Below are positions 36,863 through 46,298 of a DNA stretch of 64,000 nucleotides, in pieces. The stretch spans positions 496,001-560,000 of the forward strand of contig OW568863.1 of NCBI GenBank assembly GCA_938743325.2, written 5' to 3'. Source of the DNA: Pycnococcus provasolii (Eukaryota > Chlorophyta > Pseudoscourfieldiophyceae > Pseudoscourfieldiales > Pycnococcaceae). Within the stretch, counting starts at the first letter, position 1; every line of letters begins with the position of its first letter. Under the pieces are notes generated by a model. It searched no databases and was not told where the DNA came from. It saw only the letters and a list, made by a program, of their open reading frames with translations. The position numbers and the translations under genes are program-made.

Positions 36863-39103
36863 ATGCCCGCGCTCGCCGCCCAGGAAAGCGCGCGCGCCAT
36901 GAGAAGCCACGCGCTATCCATGGAAGTCGCGCTCAGAGAGAGACTCAGCGCCATGGGTGTGCCTGACACAGCAGGACACGGCACACAAAAAGGGCACGCC
37001 GCAAACACGGGGAAACCAAGCTTGCCGAGAATCGTCTGCCACCTCGAGATCCTCGACGAGCTGCTCAAACAAAAGTCGTTCGGCGCTTACCACAACCTCA
37101 TGAAGTCAATTGTTAGCGAACTGAAACTCGGACTGTTCACAGACAGTGAGCAAGGCGCGACCATCGTGCAAGACGGAAGGTACGCGCTCACGCACGAGCC
37201 GTACTTTGTTGCGTACGAAAAACTCGAAAGCAGCTTGCGTTCCGAAAGGGCGGATGGAGAAACGCTCCGCGGAGAACTCGCCAGTGGCTTGCAAGAGCTG
37301 AGGTCAAAGGACTTGGATCACGACGCGCGTGCGCAAACGCTGAAGCGAACGGAAAACGCGTACGTTATCACCAAGGAGCAGGAGAGTATGCTGCGCGAGG
37401 AGGTGAGGGCGCTGCGCCAGAAGCTGTCGAAGGAAGAGGCGCAGCGACGTGAAGATAATCTGAAACTGCAGGCGGACGTCGCATATTGGCGACGAACGGC
37501 GCAGTCGGCGGCAAGCGAGAAGGTGAAAATGGAGCAGCGGTCAGTTGACGAGGCGCACCTTCGAAAGGCCTTCGATTCAGACGTTAGCAGCGGTGTCGCG
37601 TACGACCTCTCGGATGCTCACGCCATCGAGCAAGGTGATGCGCACGCGCTTATCGAGCAGCTGCAGCTTCTGCAAGGTACGCGCATTGATGAGTACGAGA
37701 TGTCGTATGAGACAACGCCTGCGCCGCACTTGCCCACGCTGCGCGAGGCATTCGTCAAGGAGATGGGCATGGTGCATGCCGAGTTGATCGCTCTGCAGCG
37801 TTACATCGTCGAGAATGAAAGAAACTTGCAGGCGCGCGTCGAGCGCGAGAAGGCCAATGAATTTCCTCATATCACACAAGCGCAAGAGGGCGACCGGTTC
37901 GTCGCGCGCTTTCTCTCCGGACCCGTTGGTGCGAACACCGCATCCGCAGCTGTGGAGGTGGAGGAGGAGGAGGAATACATTCTTGGCGATCGGATGCTCA
38001 TTCCGCCAACGGCGACGCATGTGCAATTCGTTCCAGCACAGCACGACACACCACCCGCGCCGTTGACGTCATCTGCGACGCCCACGCCCTCCACGGCTGC
38101 TCAGGCACAGCGCGACGATGCTGCGGGACTACTACTGAACGAGTCCATGCTCGATGAGGGCCACGCGCTTGTCAAGTCAGCCGGACGAGGCCTCTCAGCC
38201 GGCGTGGCGGCCGCCTCCCCCTCTCCCGACGACTCGCGACGGCCGCAAGCCGAGCCTGGCAGTGATGCCTCTAAGCTGCTTGAGCAGCTGAACACTATGG
38301 AGGAAGAGGCGCGAAGCAAGGATCTTGCATCGCTTGGAATTGATAACGTGCGCATCGTTGCGGCGCGCTGGCCGGCACCAAAGCGATCCGTTACGCTTAA
38401 GGCGCTTGTGAGCCGCATCGAAAAGGTGTTTGCGGAGAAGCTCGCGGCGGAGGCTGAGAATCCGCAGGAGCGAAGGGTCAGCCTTCGGGAATTCTTCTAC
38501 CGGCACCTCATGCAAATGTATGGAAGTGAAGCAGTTGTGCTGATCGTCGCGCGTGCAACCCTCGAGAGCCTCGACGTGCACGCCAAGGCGTCGGCAACGG
38601 TTGCGCTCTTCTTGAAGAGCCTAGCTGGCTCAACGCACGACTCCGTGTGGCATTACCACAATTGGTTCCGCCGTGTACTTGCCGTGCACCCGATCCGCAC
38701 GCATCGTGATTTTGGAGTTCTTCTGGAGACGCTCTACCCCGCGTACCGCGACCTGGAGGCGCCAGCATTCGTCGCCGACTACGCCTCTGCCTTTCCAGAG
38801 GCTAGCAGCTCGAGCGCGTTGGAATTCCTTACCGGGCAGCTTCTTCTTCGCACTGAGCCTCGTCTTCGCAAGTGGATGAAGATTCTAAAGTGGAAGGATG
38901 TGCACAACCGCGGTTCGTTCCACCACAACGAATTCAGCGAGATCGCTCTTAAGCTCTTCCCGGGCACGACGCGCAAGCAGATTGACGCATGGTTCGAGAC
39001 GACTTCAAACTACGAAGATGCTTCTGGTCCTTCGATGACGCACAGCGCGCCTCTAAGCGTGCTCGTGAGCATTGCGTGCTGCCTCGACATTCAGATTGAT
39101 TGA
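36863..39103 (+). CDS. Coiled-coil protein, possibly TSNAXIP1-like / ciliary
   Basis: The product is 746 residues from the ATG at 36863. A short helical N-terminal domain (residues about 50-130: SLPRIVCHLEILDELLKQ, AYHNLMKSIVSELK, EPYFVAYEKLESSLRSE) precedes coiled coil (about 130-220). A linker rich in acidic and Pro/Ala residues follows (about 340-480). The C-terminal part is globular and helical (HYHNWFRRVLAVHPIRTHRD, FHHNEFSEIALKLFPGTTRK). The N-terminal layout resembles the TSNAXIP1 N-terminal domain, but similarity by eye is weak. Its head-to-head position with SPEF2 is compatible with a shared ciliary expression programme, which is inference only. AATAAA is found about 70 bp after the stop. 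Confidence 0.6.
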   Translation: MPALAAQESARAMRSHALSMEVALRERLSAMGVPDTAGHGTQKGHAANTGKPSLPRIVCHLEILDELLKQKSFGAYHNLMKSIVSELKLGLFTDSEQGATIVQDGRYALTHEPYFVAYEKLESSLRSERADGETLRGELASGLQELRSKDLDHDARAQTLKRTENAYVITKEQESMLREEVRALRQKLSKEEAQRREDNLKLQADVAYWRRTAQSAASEKVKMEQRSVDEAHLRKAFDSDVSSGVAYDLSDAHAIEQGDAHALIEQLQLLQGTRIDEYEMSYETTPAPHLPTLREAFVKEMGMVHAELIALQRYIVENERNLQARVEREKANEFPHITQAQEGDRFVARFLSGPVGANTASAAVEVEEEEEYILGDRMLIPPTATHVQFVPAQHDTPPAPLTSSATPTPSTAAQAQRDDAAGLLLNESMLDEGHALVKSAGRGLSAGVAAASPSPDDSRRPQAEPGSDASKLLEQLNTMEEEARSKDLASLGIDNVRIVAARWPAPKRSVTLKALVSRIEKVFAEKLAAEAENPQERRVSLREFFYRHLMQMYGSEAVVLIVARATLESLDVHAKASATVALFLKSLAGSTHDSVWHYHNWFRRVLAVHPIRTHRDFGVLLETLYPAYRDLEAPAFVADYASAFPEASSSSALEFLTGQLLLRTEPRLRKWMKILKWKDVHNRGSFHHNEFSEIALKLFPGTTRKQIDAWFETTSNYEDASGPSMTHSAPLSVLVSIACCLDIQID

Positions 39104-39554
39104 GATGGCAACCTTAAAATATAAAATTAAAATTTAACTTAGTAAGCCAACATCACAACCGCTTTCTTTTTTAATAAAATGATATCGTCTGTCTGCGAAA
39201 GCTTCGAACAACGAAAGCCCACCCGAAGAGGTCCCCCGAAGGCCCAAGGTGCCGCAAGCGCAAGCCGCCAAGCGAGGGTAAACTTACCGTACAACATCGT
39301 CGACCAAAGACATGGTCAACAACAATCATACCAACTACCAACCTATAAGGTTAAGTTAGGTGGTACGAAATACCGTAGTGGTATGCGAGAACTCGATAGT
39401 GGATGTCTTTTTCCCAATTCCCAGTGGCAAGTACTTGGTCATCCGAACACACGGACGAGATGGCAGTTGATCACTGCTTTCTTAGACTGCTTTCGCGCAG
39501 GTTCGGATTCTCCCTGGAGGTCGCGGCCGCACCTTGCACACACACGGGCCAGCC
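39104..39554. other. Spacer before NEK-like kinase
   Basis: AT-rich 3' flank with AATAAA at about 39173, followed by sequence with no evident coding or repeat signal. Open frames on the plus strand here lack an in-frame domain. Confidence 0.4.
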
Positions 39555-41486
39555 ATGGCGTGCCGCTCGCAGTCCGCGGACTTCACGTGGGGCCGCAAAC
39601 TCGGAAGCGGCAGCTTTGGGGTCGTGTACGAGGTCACGAGGCACGCGGATGCGCTCACGTACGCCATCAAGCAGATGGAGCTAAAAGGCATGAACCAAAG
39701 GGAGCAAAGCGACGTTGTGAAGGAGGTGCAGCTGCTCGCTTCGTTCGACTCGCCGTACATCATCAAGTACTTTGACTCCTTCATCGATCAGTCAGTCCTG
39801 TGCCTGGTCATGGAGTTCGCCGCGCGTGGTAACTTGCACGACTACATACGAAACAACAAGGCTGGACGCGTGGCAGAGCCGACAGTGTGGCGATTCTTTC
39901 TTCAGGTGCTTCTCGGCGTGCACTGTATGCACGTCAAGCACCGAACGTTGCACCGGGACATCAAGACGCTCAACATCTTCCTAGTTGACGCGACGTCAAA
40001 TGGACAAGGCGACGGCGACGGCGACGCTTCGCGGCTTATCGCGAAACTCGGCGATCTTGGGGTTGCAAAGATCCTTAGCACACAAACCAACTTCGCGCAC
40101 ACGCTTGTGGGAACTCCGTACTACCTAAGCCCTGAGATGTGCGAAGACAAGCCATACAACGCCAAGAGCGACGTGTGGGCGACGGGCGTGGTGCTGTACG
40201 AGCTGCTAACGCGAAAGCACCCATTCTCTGGCGACAACCAGGGCGCACTGATCCTCAATATCTTGAGAGGTCGCTATCCGCCACCACCGAGTGGATACGG
40301 CGCGGAGGTCGTCGACGCGGTGAAGCGATGTCTCACACGCGACGCGAAACGACGGCCAACCACGACGCAGTTATTGGCCACTCGGGGTGTGCGCGCCGCG
40401 GCTGAGAAGTTAGGCATCGACGTTCCATCTCTCGACGAGCTGCGCAAGGCAGAGGAGGACTTGGCGCTGCCGATGGCAGAGAAGAGAAGGACTACCAAGG
40501 CCAAGAAGGCGACTTCGGAGGATAAGACGCCAGCGCGCGTGCGCGCAAAGAAGAATGTAGCGCGCACGGGCGCCGATGGTGCAGCGCCATCGTCGGCTCC
40601 GCAACGCAAGGCGAAGGGGCAGCTGCTGCTCGGCGAGAAGGGAAAGCCAAAGAAGCTGGCACCTGTCGGATCGCGGCCGCGGTCAAGTCGCGCGGCACCT
40701 GAGGAGTCGAAGCAGGATGGAGTGCACGATCCTGGTGACGAACAGGAATCGCATACGGATGCTGGCAATAATTCTGCAGAGCCCGTAGCTGATCAGGCAG
40801 AACCTGTGTCGAACGAAAATGTGTCGCCAGATCGGGCATCCATGGTTGCCGCGGCTGCGCAGGCGGCAGCATCCGCACCCGGACACTCTGGTACGGGAGG
40901 CGTGAGTATATCAGGCAAGCTCGCATTCGAATTTGGTGTATCTCTGCACCTAGGAGACACAGATCCACCCAAAGAGCCTGAGGTGGAATCAACCGCAGAA
41001 CCTCCAGCTACCGAAGTTCCTCCCGCACCAGCTCCCGGAGAAGTTGACAACGCGATTGAGGAAGAGGAGAACACGGTGGATGAGGAAGACAATTACGAGG
41101 ACGACGAATTCGAGGAGGAGGAGGAGGAGGACGGAGATAATGGAGTGGATACGCCCGCTGAGAAAAAGCCAGATGTAGGCGCGATGACACGACGAATGCA
41201 GAGCCTGACCGATGGCTTGAAGGGCGTGGTGACTTCTGCATCCGAGCTTGTGGGTAAAGAGCAGTATGCCGCACTCCACGACCTGTTCGCGAATCGTGCG
41301 AGCGGCGAGCCTTTGCCAGCAGTCTCCGGCGCGGCACCCCCGTCGATCGCCGACCTGTCGAAGCAAGTCTTTGACATCATTCCATATGCGAAGGCTGAGG
41401 CTGTCCAGCTCGTGTTTAAGGCGCTATATTTGGAGTCTGAGCTCGCAGATGTGAATCGCGAGCGCGAAAACCTGCTTAGCAGCTAG
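39555..41486 (+). CDS. NEK-family Ser/Thr protein kinase
   Basis: The product is 643 residues, first in-frame ATG at 39555 (MACRSQSADFTW). The kinase domain (about 9-285) is complete: glycine loop GSGSFGVVYEV, AIK (Lys about 36), HRDIKTLNIFL, GDLGVAK (DLG, as in many NEKs, instead of DFG), GTPYYLSPEM and SDVWATGVVLYEL. The C-terminal half is disordered: Lys/Arg-rich, then Ala/Pro/Glu-rich with a long acidic run (DDEFEEEEEEDGDN). It ends in a short helical module (SIADLSKQVFDIIPYAKAEA). NEK kinases regulate basal bodies, cilium length and cell cycle, and neighbours SPEF2 and the coiled-coil protein fit that setting. The subfamily is not assignable by eye. Confidence 0.9.
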   Translation: MACRSQSADFTWGRKLGSGSFGVVYEVTRHADALTYAIKQMELKGMNQREQSDVVKEVQLLASFDSPYIIKYFDSFIDQSVLCLVMEFAARGNLHDYIRNNKAGRVAEPTVWRFFLQVLLGVHCMHVKHRTLHRDIKTLNIFLVDATSNGQGDGDGDASRLIAKLGDLGVAKILSTQTNFAHTLVGTPYYLSPEMCEDKPYNAKSDVWATGVVLYELLTRKHPFSGDNQGALILNILRGRYPPPPSGYGAEVVDAVKRCLTRDAKRRPTTTQLLATRGVRAAAEKLGIDVPSLDELRKAEEDLALPMAEKRRTTKAKKATSEDKTPARVRAKKNVARTGADGAAPSSAPQRKAKGQLLLGEKGKPKKLAPVGSRPRSSRAAPEESKQDGVHDPGDEQESHTDAGNNSAEPVADQAEPVSNENVSPDRASMVAAAAQAAASAPGHSGTGGVSISGKLAFEFGVSLHLGDTDPPKEPEVESTAEPPATEVPPAPAPGEVDNAIEEEENTVDEEDNYEDDEFEEEEEEDGDNGVDTPAEKKPDVGAMTRRMQSLTDGLKGVVTSASELVGKEQYAALHDLFANRASGEPLPAVSGAAPPSIADLSKQVFDIIPYAKAEAVQLVFKALYLESELADVNRERENLLSS

Positions 41487-41877
41487 CTAGCGGTGCATAC
41501 ATACATACATAACTTTAACTTAAGTAAATTATACATACAGTAGACTACATTTCGTGTATCCCCAACCCGGTAATAGTAGTCGTTTTCAGATTTGTCCAAG
41601 AAAGCCTCCATCTTACTCAAAACATCTTGGGTTGATGCCAAAAGATAAACCGTAGAGAACTCCAAGCAATCGATTATCATCTTTATCGCGCAGTTGAAGC
41701 GCGATCAAGTACTTCCGTGCAAGCTCCTTGAGCTTATTCATGATCTTCTGAGGAGATGCGCCTCATTCGCAAGGCTCTTGTTGCTGCGCTCGAACCACGC
41801 GACGACGCATTGTGAGAGGGCGAAAGTTGAGTGTATAAAGTTTGTAAGGAAATGCGTCGTATTACAGGGTGAAATAG
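41487..41877. other. Convergent spacer with an unexplained minus-strand open stretch
   Basis: On the minus strand an acceptor-like CATCTCCTCAG (about 41755) is followed by about 43 open codons starting KIMNKLKELARKYLIALQ. These end at a stop whose context (TTTTGAGTAAGATGG) also looks like a splice donor. No family was recognised; it may be a stray exon, a decayed gene or chance. Confidence 0.3.
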
Positions 41878-44478
41878 TTACGTTGACACAGCATCCGGGT
41901 CGGTGATTACCGGCCCTGTCGCAAATTGGGAAGCGTAGATGCTCACGAGCGGAAGGCTTGCGTACAGCTCTGCGAGATTCGTGAAGTCCGCAAAGAGACG
42001 CGTGAGTGTCGAATTGCTTTCGGAGAAGCGACGCATGCGCTGGAGGAGCAATCCACGGCGGAAGCGAGGTTGCCAGTCGTTGTGCGTGGCACAGTCGTCC
42101 GCCATTGCATAGTCCGCTAGCGCGCTCTCCCACTCCGCGTGCGCCTCCTCCGAGTCTTCCGTGTGATTCAGCGCCGCCGCCTCGTGGAGAAGGCCGCTCA
42201 TGAGACGAGGCATGGATCGGTACGGAAACTTCTTCACCTTCTCTGCAACGACACGATGCACGCGCTCCGGCACTTCGCGGCTGAGGAACTTGTCGTGGCT
42301 TGATACCAGCAACTCCGCGGGGTACACGTGCGGGTAGAGCATGCGCACGCTCGCAAGGCTGAACTCCTGGTGCTGCAAAAGACTCTGGTGCATCGAAGTC
42401 TCTCGAATGCGATAGTGAAAGAGCTCCTCCTTGATGTTGTGCGGCCTAATATCAACGCGATCCTCCGCGCCAATCCACATTGCCCAGTCCTCATACCCAA
42501 ACAGCGTGTCTGGAGGGTAGCCTTCATCAAGCGCGGCGAAAAGGCTCTTGTGATAAAGCGCGGAGCAGTGGAACATGTTCGTGTGCCGCAGCTCGAGTGC
42601 ATCGTACACGGGCAGGCGCCAGCTGTACTCCCATGCGCCAAATCCTCGAAGATCTGCAATCACGAGGTTCACGCCACCATGTTTTGCGCCGTAGTGCGGT
42701 GTACCAACACTTTTTGGGTCGTCGGCAAGAACCTTAAGAGCCTTGGAGAGGAAGGAGGCGTCGAGAAGATCGTCGGAGTCGAGCGGCAGATACCACTCTC
42801 CTCGTGCCGCGCGAACCGCAGCATTGCGCGCGTCGGCGAGTCCTCCGTTCTGCTTCTCCACGAGACGAATGTTGAAGCCTCGTCCGCGCATCTCCTCCAC
42901 AGCCGTGCGCGCTGCAGCATTCGACCTGCCCTCGTCCGTCGAGCCGTCGTCCACAATCACCATCTCCCACGTGCTCGGGTCGATGTCCGTCTGATTTGCC
43001 ATGCTCTGCACGGTGTGTGGGAGGTCATCTGGCTGATTGTAAAGTGGCACGAGAACGCTGATCAAAGGCGGCGCCGGCTTTGCAAGCGCGCGTGGCACGT
43101 TCGTGCGTACTCGCCAGCACGGTCGACGCGAGACGTAGCGCTCGATCGCTCCGTCGTCGTCCGTGCACGCGGCAGCGTCAGGCACGACGTCGATTTGAAG
43201 CTCCGCCTCGTTCGTGGATGATCCCTCGCCGTCATGCACGCGGAATTTGACGGTGTCGCAGTATGAGCCATCGCCCAGCTCACCCTCGCCGCCAGCCAGC
43301 TTTCCCGCGGTGTACACGACGCGCATGCCATTCGAGCCTCGCACCTCCTGCGGCACTGCGGCAATCTCCGCCCACGACGATGCGTCCACGCCGCCATCTG
43401 GTGCGTGGTGCAGCGATCCGCCTCGCGATGGTAGGCTCGTGACGAAGGCGCGCGCCTCTCTCGGCGATGCGGCGACGCCGACGAGGTCGAGCGTCAAGCT
43501 GCTGCCAGCCGCGACGCAGTACGTGCGAACTGGCGCTGTGGATATGACCCACGTCGGCACGCGCTTGCCTGGCCCAATCATCGCGTGATTGAGCAGAGGC
43601 GACGTATCGTGCACCACCTGCCCAAATCCCTCGTCGAGCGTCCAGCTTCCGACGAGCTCCACCTCGTTACCCGACAGTGGCGCGTACATCATGCGAATCA
43701 CCTCCGACTGCGTGACGGCTCTGCGGAAGATGCGCGGCGAGTCGATTACGCCGTGGAACGGGTCCCACTCCGCGCCTCCGATGGAGAGGTACCCGTCGCC
43801 GTCGAGCACCGCGGCGGCAAGTTCCGTCTTCGTTCCTGGTATGCCGTCGACGTACACCTGTATGTGCGCACCGTCGTACACACCGACGACGAAGTGCCAT
43901 CGACCTCGATAGATGAGCTTTCCGGCGGCAAAGTCCTTGTTGTCCTGTCCGATACCAAAACGCACGACGCCGTTCCCGTCCACGTACAGGTTCCACCCCC
44001 AGTTGACCCACTCGTGGCTCATGACGCGGTTGTACGCCTTGTGCTTGCTGACGTGCACCCACGCGCCGACGCTTATGGTTGCCGTGGGAAGTCCCTTGCA
44101 CGTTCTCACGAGCACGTAGTCGTCGACGCCGTCGAAGTCCATAGCTAGTTGCTGTTCTCCTGCAACTGGGAACACCGCGAGAGCCTTTGGGTTTGTCGTA
44201 TGCGCGCTTACGGAAGGTTGCGAGGGGTACGCCGCCGCCGCCACCCCCCCAAGCTGTTGGGGCGGCCTCGTGCGTTTAAGAGTATGTTGATGAGCATCAG
44301 GCTGATCTGCTTCGGCGAAAGGTACTACTATTGCTAAGAATAAGAATAAGAAGGCCAGACTAATCTTAGCAAGAAGAGATGCCCGTACAGGCATCACTAC
44401 GAGAAGAGGCCGTAGACGAGGCCGAGAGGGTGATCCCAAAGAAACAGGCCGTGGATCCACGACCCCAGAGACAGACAT
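41878..44478 (-). CDS. LamG-like + GT2 glycosyltransferase, type II membrane protein
   Basis: The product is 866 residues. A cytosolic basic N-terminus precedes one hydrophobic segment (about 35-55: LLAKISLAFLFLFLAIVV), so the protein is either a Golgi-type signal anchor or secreted; a second Met at residue 29 would shorten the tail. Residues about 110-290 form a concanavalin/LamG-like jelly roll (MDFDGVDDYVLV, then WHFVVGVYDGAHIQVYVDG and YLSIGGAEWDPFHGVIDS). A bridging beta domain follows. A GT-A family 2 transferase starts near residue 470: LISVLVPLYNQPDDLPHTVQ, VIVDDGSTDEG, KQNGGLADARNAA, and DSDD as metal-binding motif. The substrate is unknown. A carbohydrate-binding fold in front of a GT2 suggests action on cell-wall or matrix glycans or glycoproteins. 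The ATG lies at 44478, and a telomere-like tract lies about 330 bp upstream. Confidence 0.88.
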   Translation of the reverse strand: MSVSGVVDPRPVSLGSPSRPRLRPLLVVMPVRASLLAKISLAFLFLFLAIVVPFAEADQPDAHQHTLKRTRPPQQLGGVAAAAYPSQPSVSAHTTNPKALAVFPVAGEQQLAMDFDGVDDYVLVRTCKGLPTATISVGAWVHVSKHKAYNRVMSHEWVNWGWNLYVDGNGVVRFGIGQDNKDFAAGKLIYRGRWHFVVGVYDGAHIQVYVDGIPGTKTELAAAVLDGDGYLSIGGAEWDPFHGVIDSPRIFRRAVTQSEVIRMMYAPLSGNEVELVGSWTLDEGFGQVVHDTSPLLNHAMIGPGKRVPTWVISTAPVRTYCVAAGSSLTLDLVGVAASPREARAFVTSLPSRGGSLHHAPDGGVDASSWAEIAAVPQEVRGSNGMRVVYTAGKLAGGEGELGDGSYCDTVKFRVHDGEGSSTNEAELQIDVVPDAAACTDDDGAIERYVSRRPCWRVRTNVPRALAKPAPPLISVLVPLYNQPDDLPHTVQSMANQTDIDPSTWEMVIVDDGSTDEGRSNAAARTAVEEMRGRGFNIRLVEKQNGGLADARNAAVRAARGEWYLPLDSDDLLDASFLSKALKVLADDPKSVGTPHYGAKHGGVNLVIADLRGFGAWEYSWRLPVYDALELRHTNMFHCSALYHKSLFAALDEGYPPDTLFGYEDWAMWIGAEDRVDIRPHNIKEELFHYRIRETSMHQSLLQHQEFSLASVRMLYPHVYPAELLVSSHDKFLSREVPERVHRVVAEKVKKFPYRSMPRLMSGLLHEAAALNHTEDSEEAHAEWESALADYAMADDCATHNDWQPRFRRGLLLQRMRRFSESNSTLTRLFADFTNLAELYASLPLVSIYASQFATGPVITDPDAVST

Positions 44479-45220
44479 GACAACTACACAAGGTACTGTA
44501 CTTGATGAGACGTCGTGAAGAAGAAGAAAACGCCTGAAGAAGAAAACCAGTGGAACCGCGAGATGAATGAAACCAGTTAAACCAGTGCTTGTGACAAATA
44601 AATAAATAAATAAATAGAAATATTTAATAAATGCGTAAGCGCGGCCTTAAGGCGGCCGGATGATACGCGGATGATCCGATCACTCGCGGCCACAACACTG
44701 TACACTTAAGACGCTATTTTATATTTTTTTATAAATTATAAAATAATTTAGCACGCACAACACCAACCTTAACAGCCTTACACACCAACTTATTAGGGGC
44801 ACCTGAGCTAACCCTAGCCCTAAACCCGAATATAAAGCCCTAAACCCTAGCCCTAAACCCGAACATATAGCCCTAAACATAAAGCCCTAACATAGAAACC
44901 CTAAAACATAAAGCCCGAACATATAGCCCTAAACATAAAGCCCTAATACATAAAATTTTAAACGTGCTCCTGGTGGTTCCCCCTGCAATGAATAGTCCTT
45001 AGGAATAGTGGTTTCCCTTCCCCCTTCTACTACCTTTATTGCATGGGGTAGTTTTTGGGGATCCCTCCCAGTATGGTAATCCCGTGCCTTATCAAAAAGC
45101 CACACCGTAATATCTTATCCCTACCTTTAAGGGTAAGTTTTTTCTACCCGTAGCTTGGCGGCTCCGCCCGCCTCGTTCCCGTCTCATTTTCCGTATACTT
45201 ACTTGTCTCATTTGTTCAGT
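44479..45220. other. Divergent promoter, GT2 / TIC20
   Basis: It includes an AT-only stretch (44710-44750), a CCCTAA-rich tract (44808-44955) and a (TAAA)n run (44597-44615). No gene was seen. Confidence 0.6.
44808..44955 (+). repeat. Degenerate CCCTAA array
   Basis: Repeats of CCCTAAACCCGAA and AGCCCTAAACATAA types run for about 150 bp between the divergent GT2 and TIC20 starts. Confidence 0.85.
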
Positions 45221-46072
45221 ATGACACTAGTGTCGTTGAGTGCGCACGTACGTACGTGCCCTGGTGGCAGCCATATACATGTCCCAGGATCCACAACTGT
45301 GCGACTAGTTGGACACCGTAGTCGTGCGGTATCTGCGGTGTCTAAGCCGTGTGTTTCATCCGAGGCGTCACCAGCCTTTGCTGCGCGTGTGTGTTGCGCA
45401 CGAGCTGCACACGTCGAAGGACTAGGGTTAGGGAGTCGAGGCCTGCCACCTCTGATGACGACCGCCGCGATGCGTGCGCCGAAGAGAAACTCGCACAAAG
45501 ACATATCTGAAACGCAAGATAAGCAAACGTCACAGCAGTCGACGAGGTGTCGTGCATACGGAGGAAGCATGGACGCAGGAAGCCAGGGAACGAGCCTGTT
45601 TGACCGCGTGCTCGCCGCCGTGCCGTACCTGCTCCCACTCATCGCGAGCTTGAGGTACGGCGCCGCCTTCTTCCGCGAATTTCCGGCAGCCATGCAGCTG
45701 CTCGTACCGCTCGACCCGCTGATTCGCGCCTACTACGGCAACCGCTGGGCGAGCTTGATTGTATTTTTTGGCATATACATCCTCCTCGTTCAGAACCAAA
45801 ACATGCGCTGGTTTATCCGGTACAACGCCATGGCTGCCATTTTGCTCGACGTCCTGCTCATCGTTCCCGCTCTATTCGAGAACGTCATTCGCATGGCTGT
45901 GAAGAACGCGGCGCCGGGCAGTCTCGTGGCGCAGTTCGGGAGCGCTTTCTTCAACATCACGTTCGTGTGTATCGCTGGTGGTTGTTTGTACAGCATGTTC
46001 TTGGTGCTTATGGATCGCGTGCCGAAGCTGCCTGGGATTAGCGACGCCGCGAACGGGCAGGTGGGCTACTAG
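45221..46072 (+). CDS. TIC20: TIC20-like plastid inner-envelope protein
   Basis: The product is 283 residues from the ATG at 45221; upstream of it the frame lacks a Met. The first about 110 residues are Ser/Arg/Ala-rich and acid-poor (plastid transit-like). The membrane part starts with the family signature DRVLAAVPYLLPLIASLRYG. Conserved pieces follow (LVPLDPLIRAYYGNRWASLI, then FFGIYILLVQNQ, MRWFIRYNAMAAILLDVLLI), with four predicted helices in all. Tic20 is a component of the translocon importing proteins across the inner chloroplast envelope. Green-lineage genomes often carry several paralogues (TIC20-I, -II, -IV); the paralogue type is not resolved here. Confidence 0.9.
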   Translation: MTLVSLSAHVRTCPGGSHIHVPGSTTVRLVGHRSRAVSAVSKPCVSSEASPAFAARVCCARAAHVEGLGLGSRGLPPLMTTAAMRAPKRNSHKDISETQDKQTSQQSTRCRAYGGSMDAGSQGTSLFDRVLAAVPYLLPLIASLRYGAAFFREFPAAMQLLVPLDPLIRAYYGNRWASLIVFFGIYILLVQNQNMRWFIRYNAMAAILLDVLLIVPALFENVIRMAVKNAAPGSLVAQFGSAFFNITFVCIAGGCLYSMFLVLMDRVPKLPGISDAANGQVGY

Positions 46073-46195
46073 AGTAACTACCACCCAGTAGTAGTTTCGT
46101 AAGACAAGTCACCACCTGGTAAGGTACCACGCACGACAAATGTCGTATCTACTACAGATATCATGCTCACCTATAGGCACCAAACAGGAATCGGA

Positions 46196-46229
46196 TTAGG
46201 GTTAGGGTTAGGGTTAGGGTTAGGGTTAG
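46196..46229 (+). promoter_or_regulatory. (TTAGGG)n tract upstream of nucleoside hydrolase
   Basis: About five and a half perfect TTAGGG units end 70 bp before the ATG at 46299. Confidence 0.6.
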
Positions 46230-46298
46230 CGTTCCCGTCCCCCCTTGGGCCTTCCCTTCCCTTGTCCCTCCCTGTACTTGTCCCTTGCCTGATAATCC

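Noticed and set aside
45155-45220. Upstream extension of the TIC20 frame
   Set aside because: Begins without ATG and adds hydrophobic residues not expected of a transit peptide; ATG at 45221 preferred.
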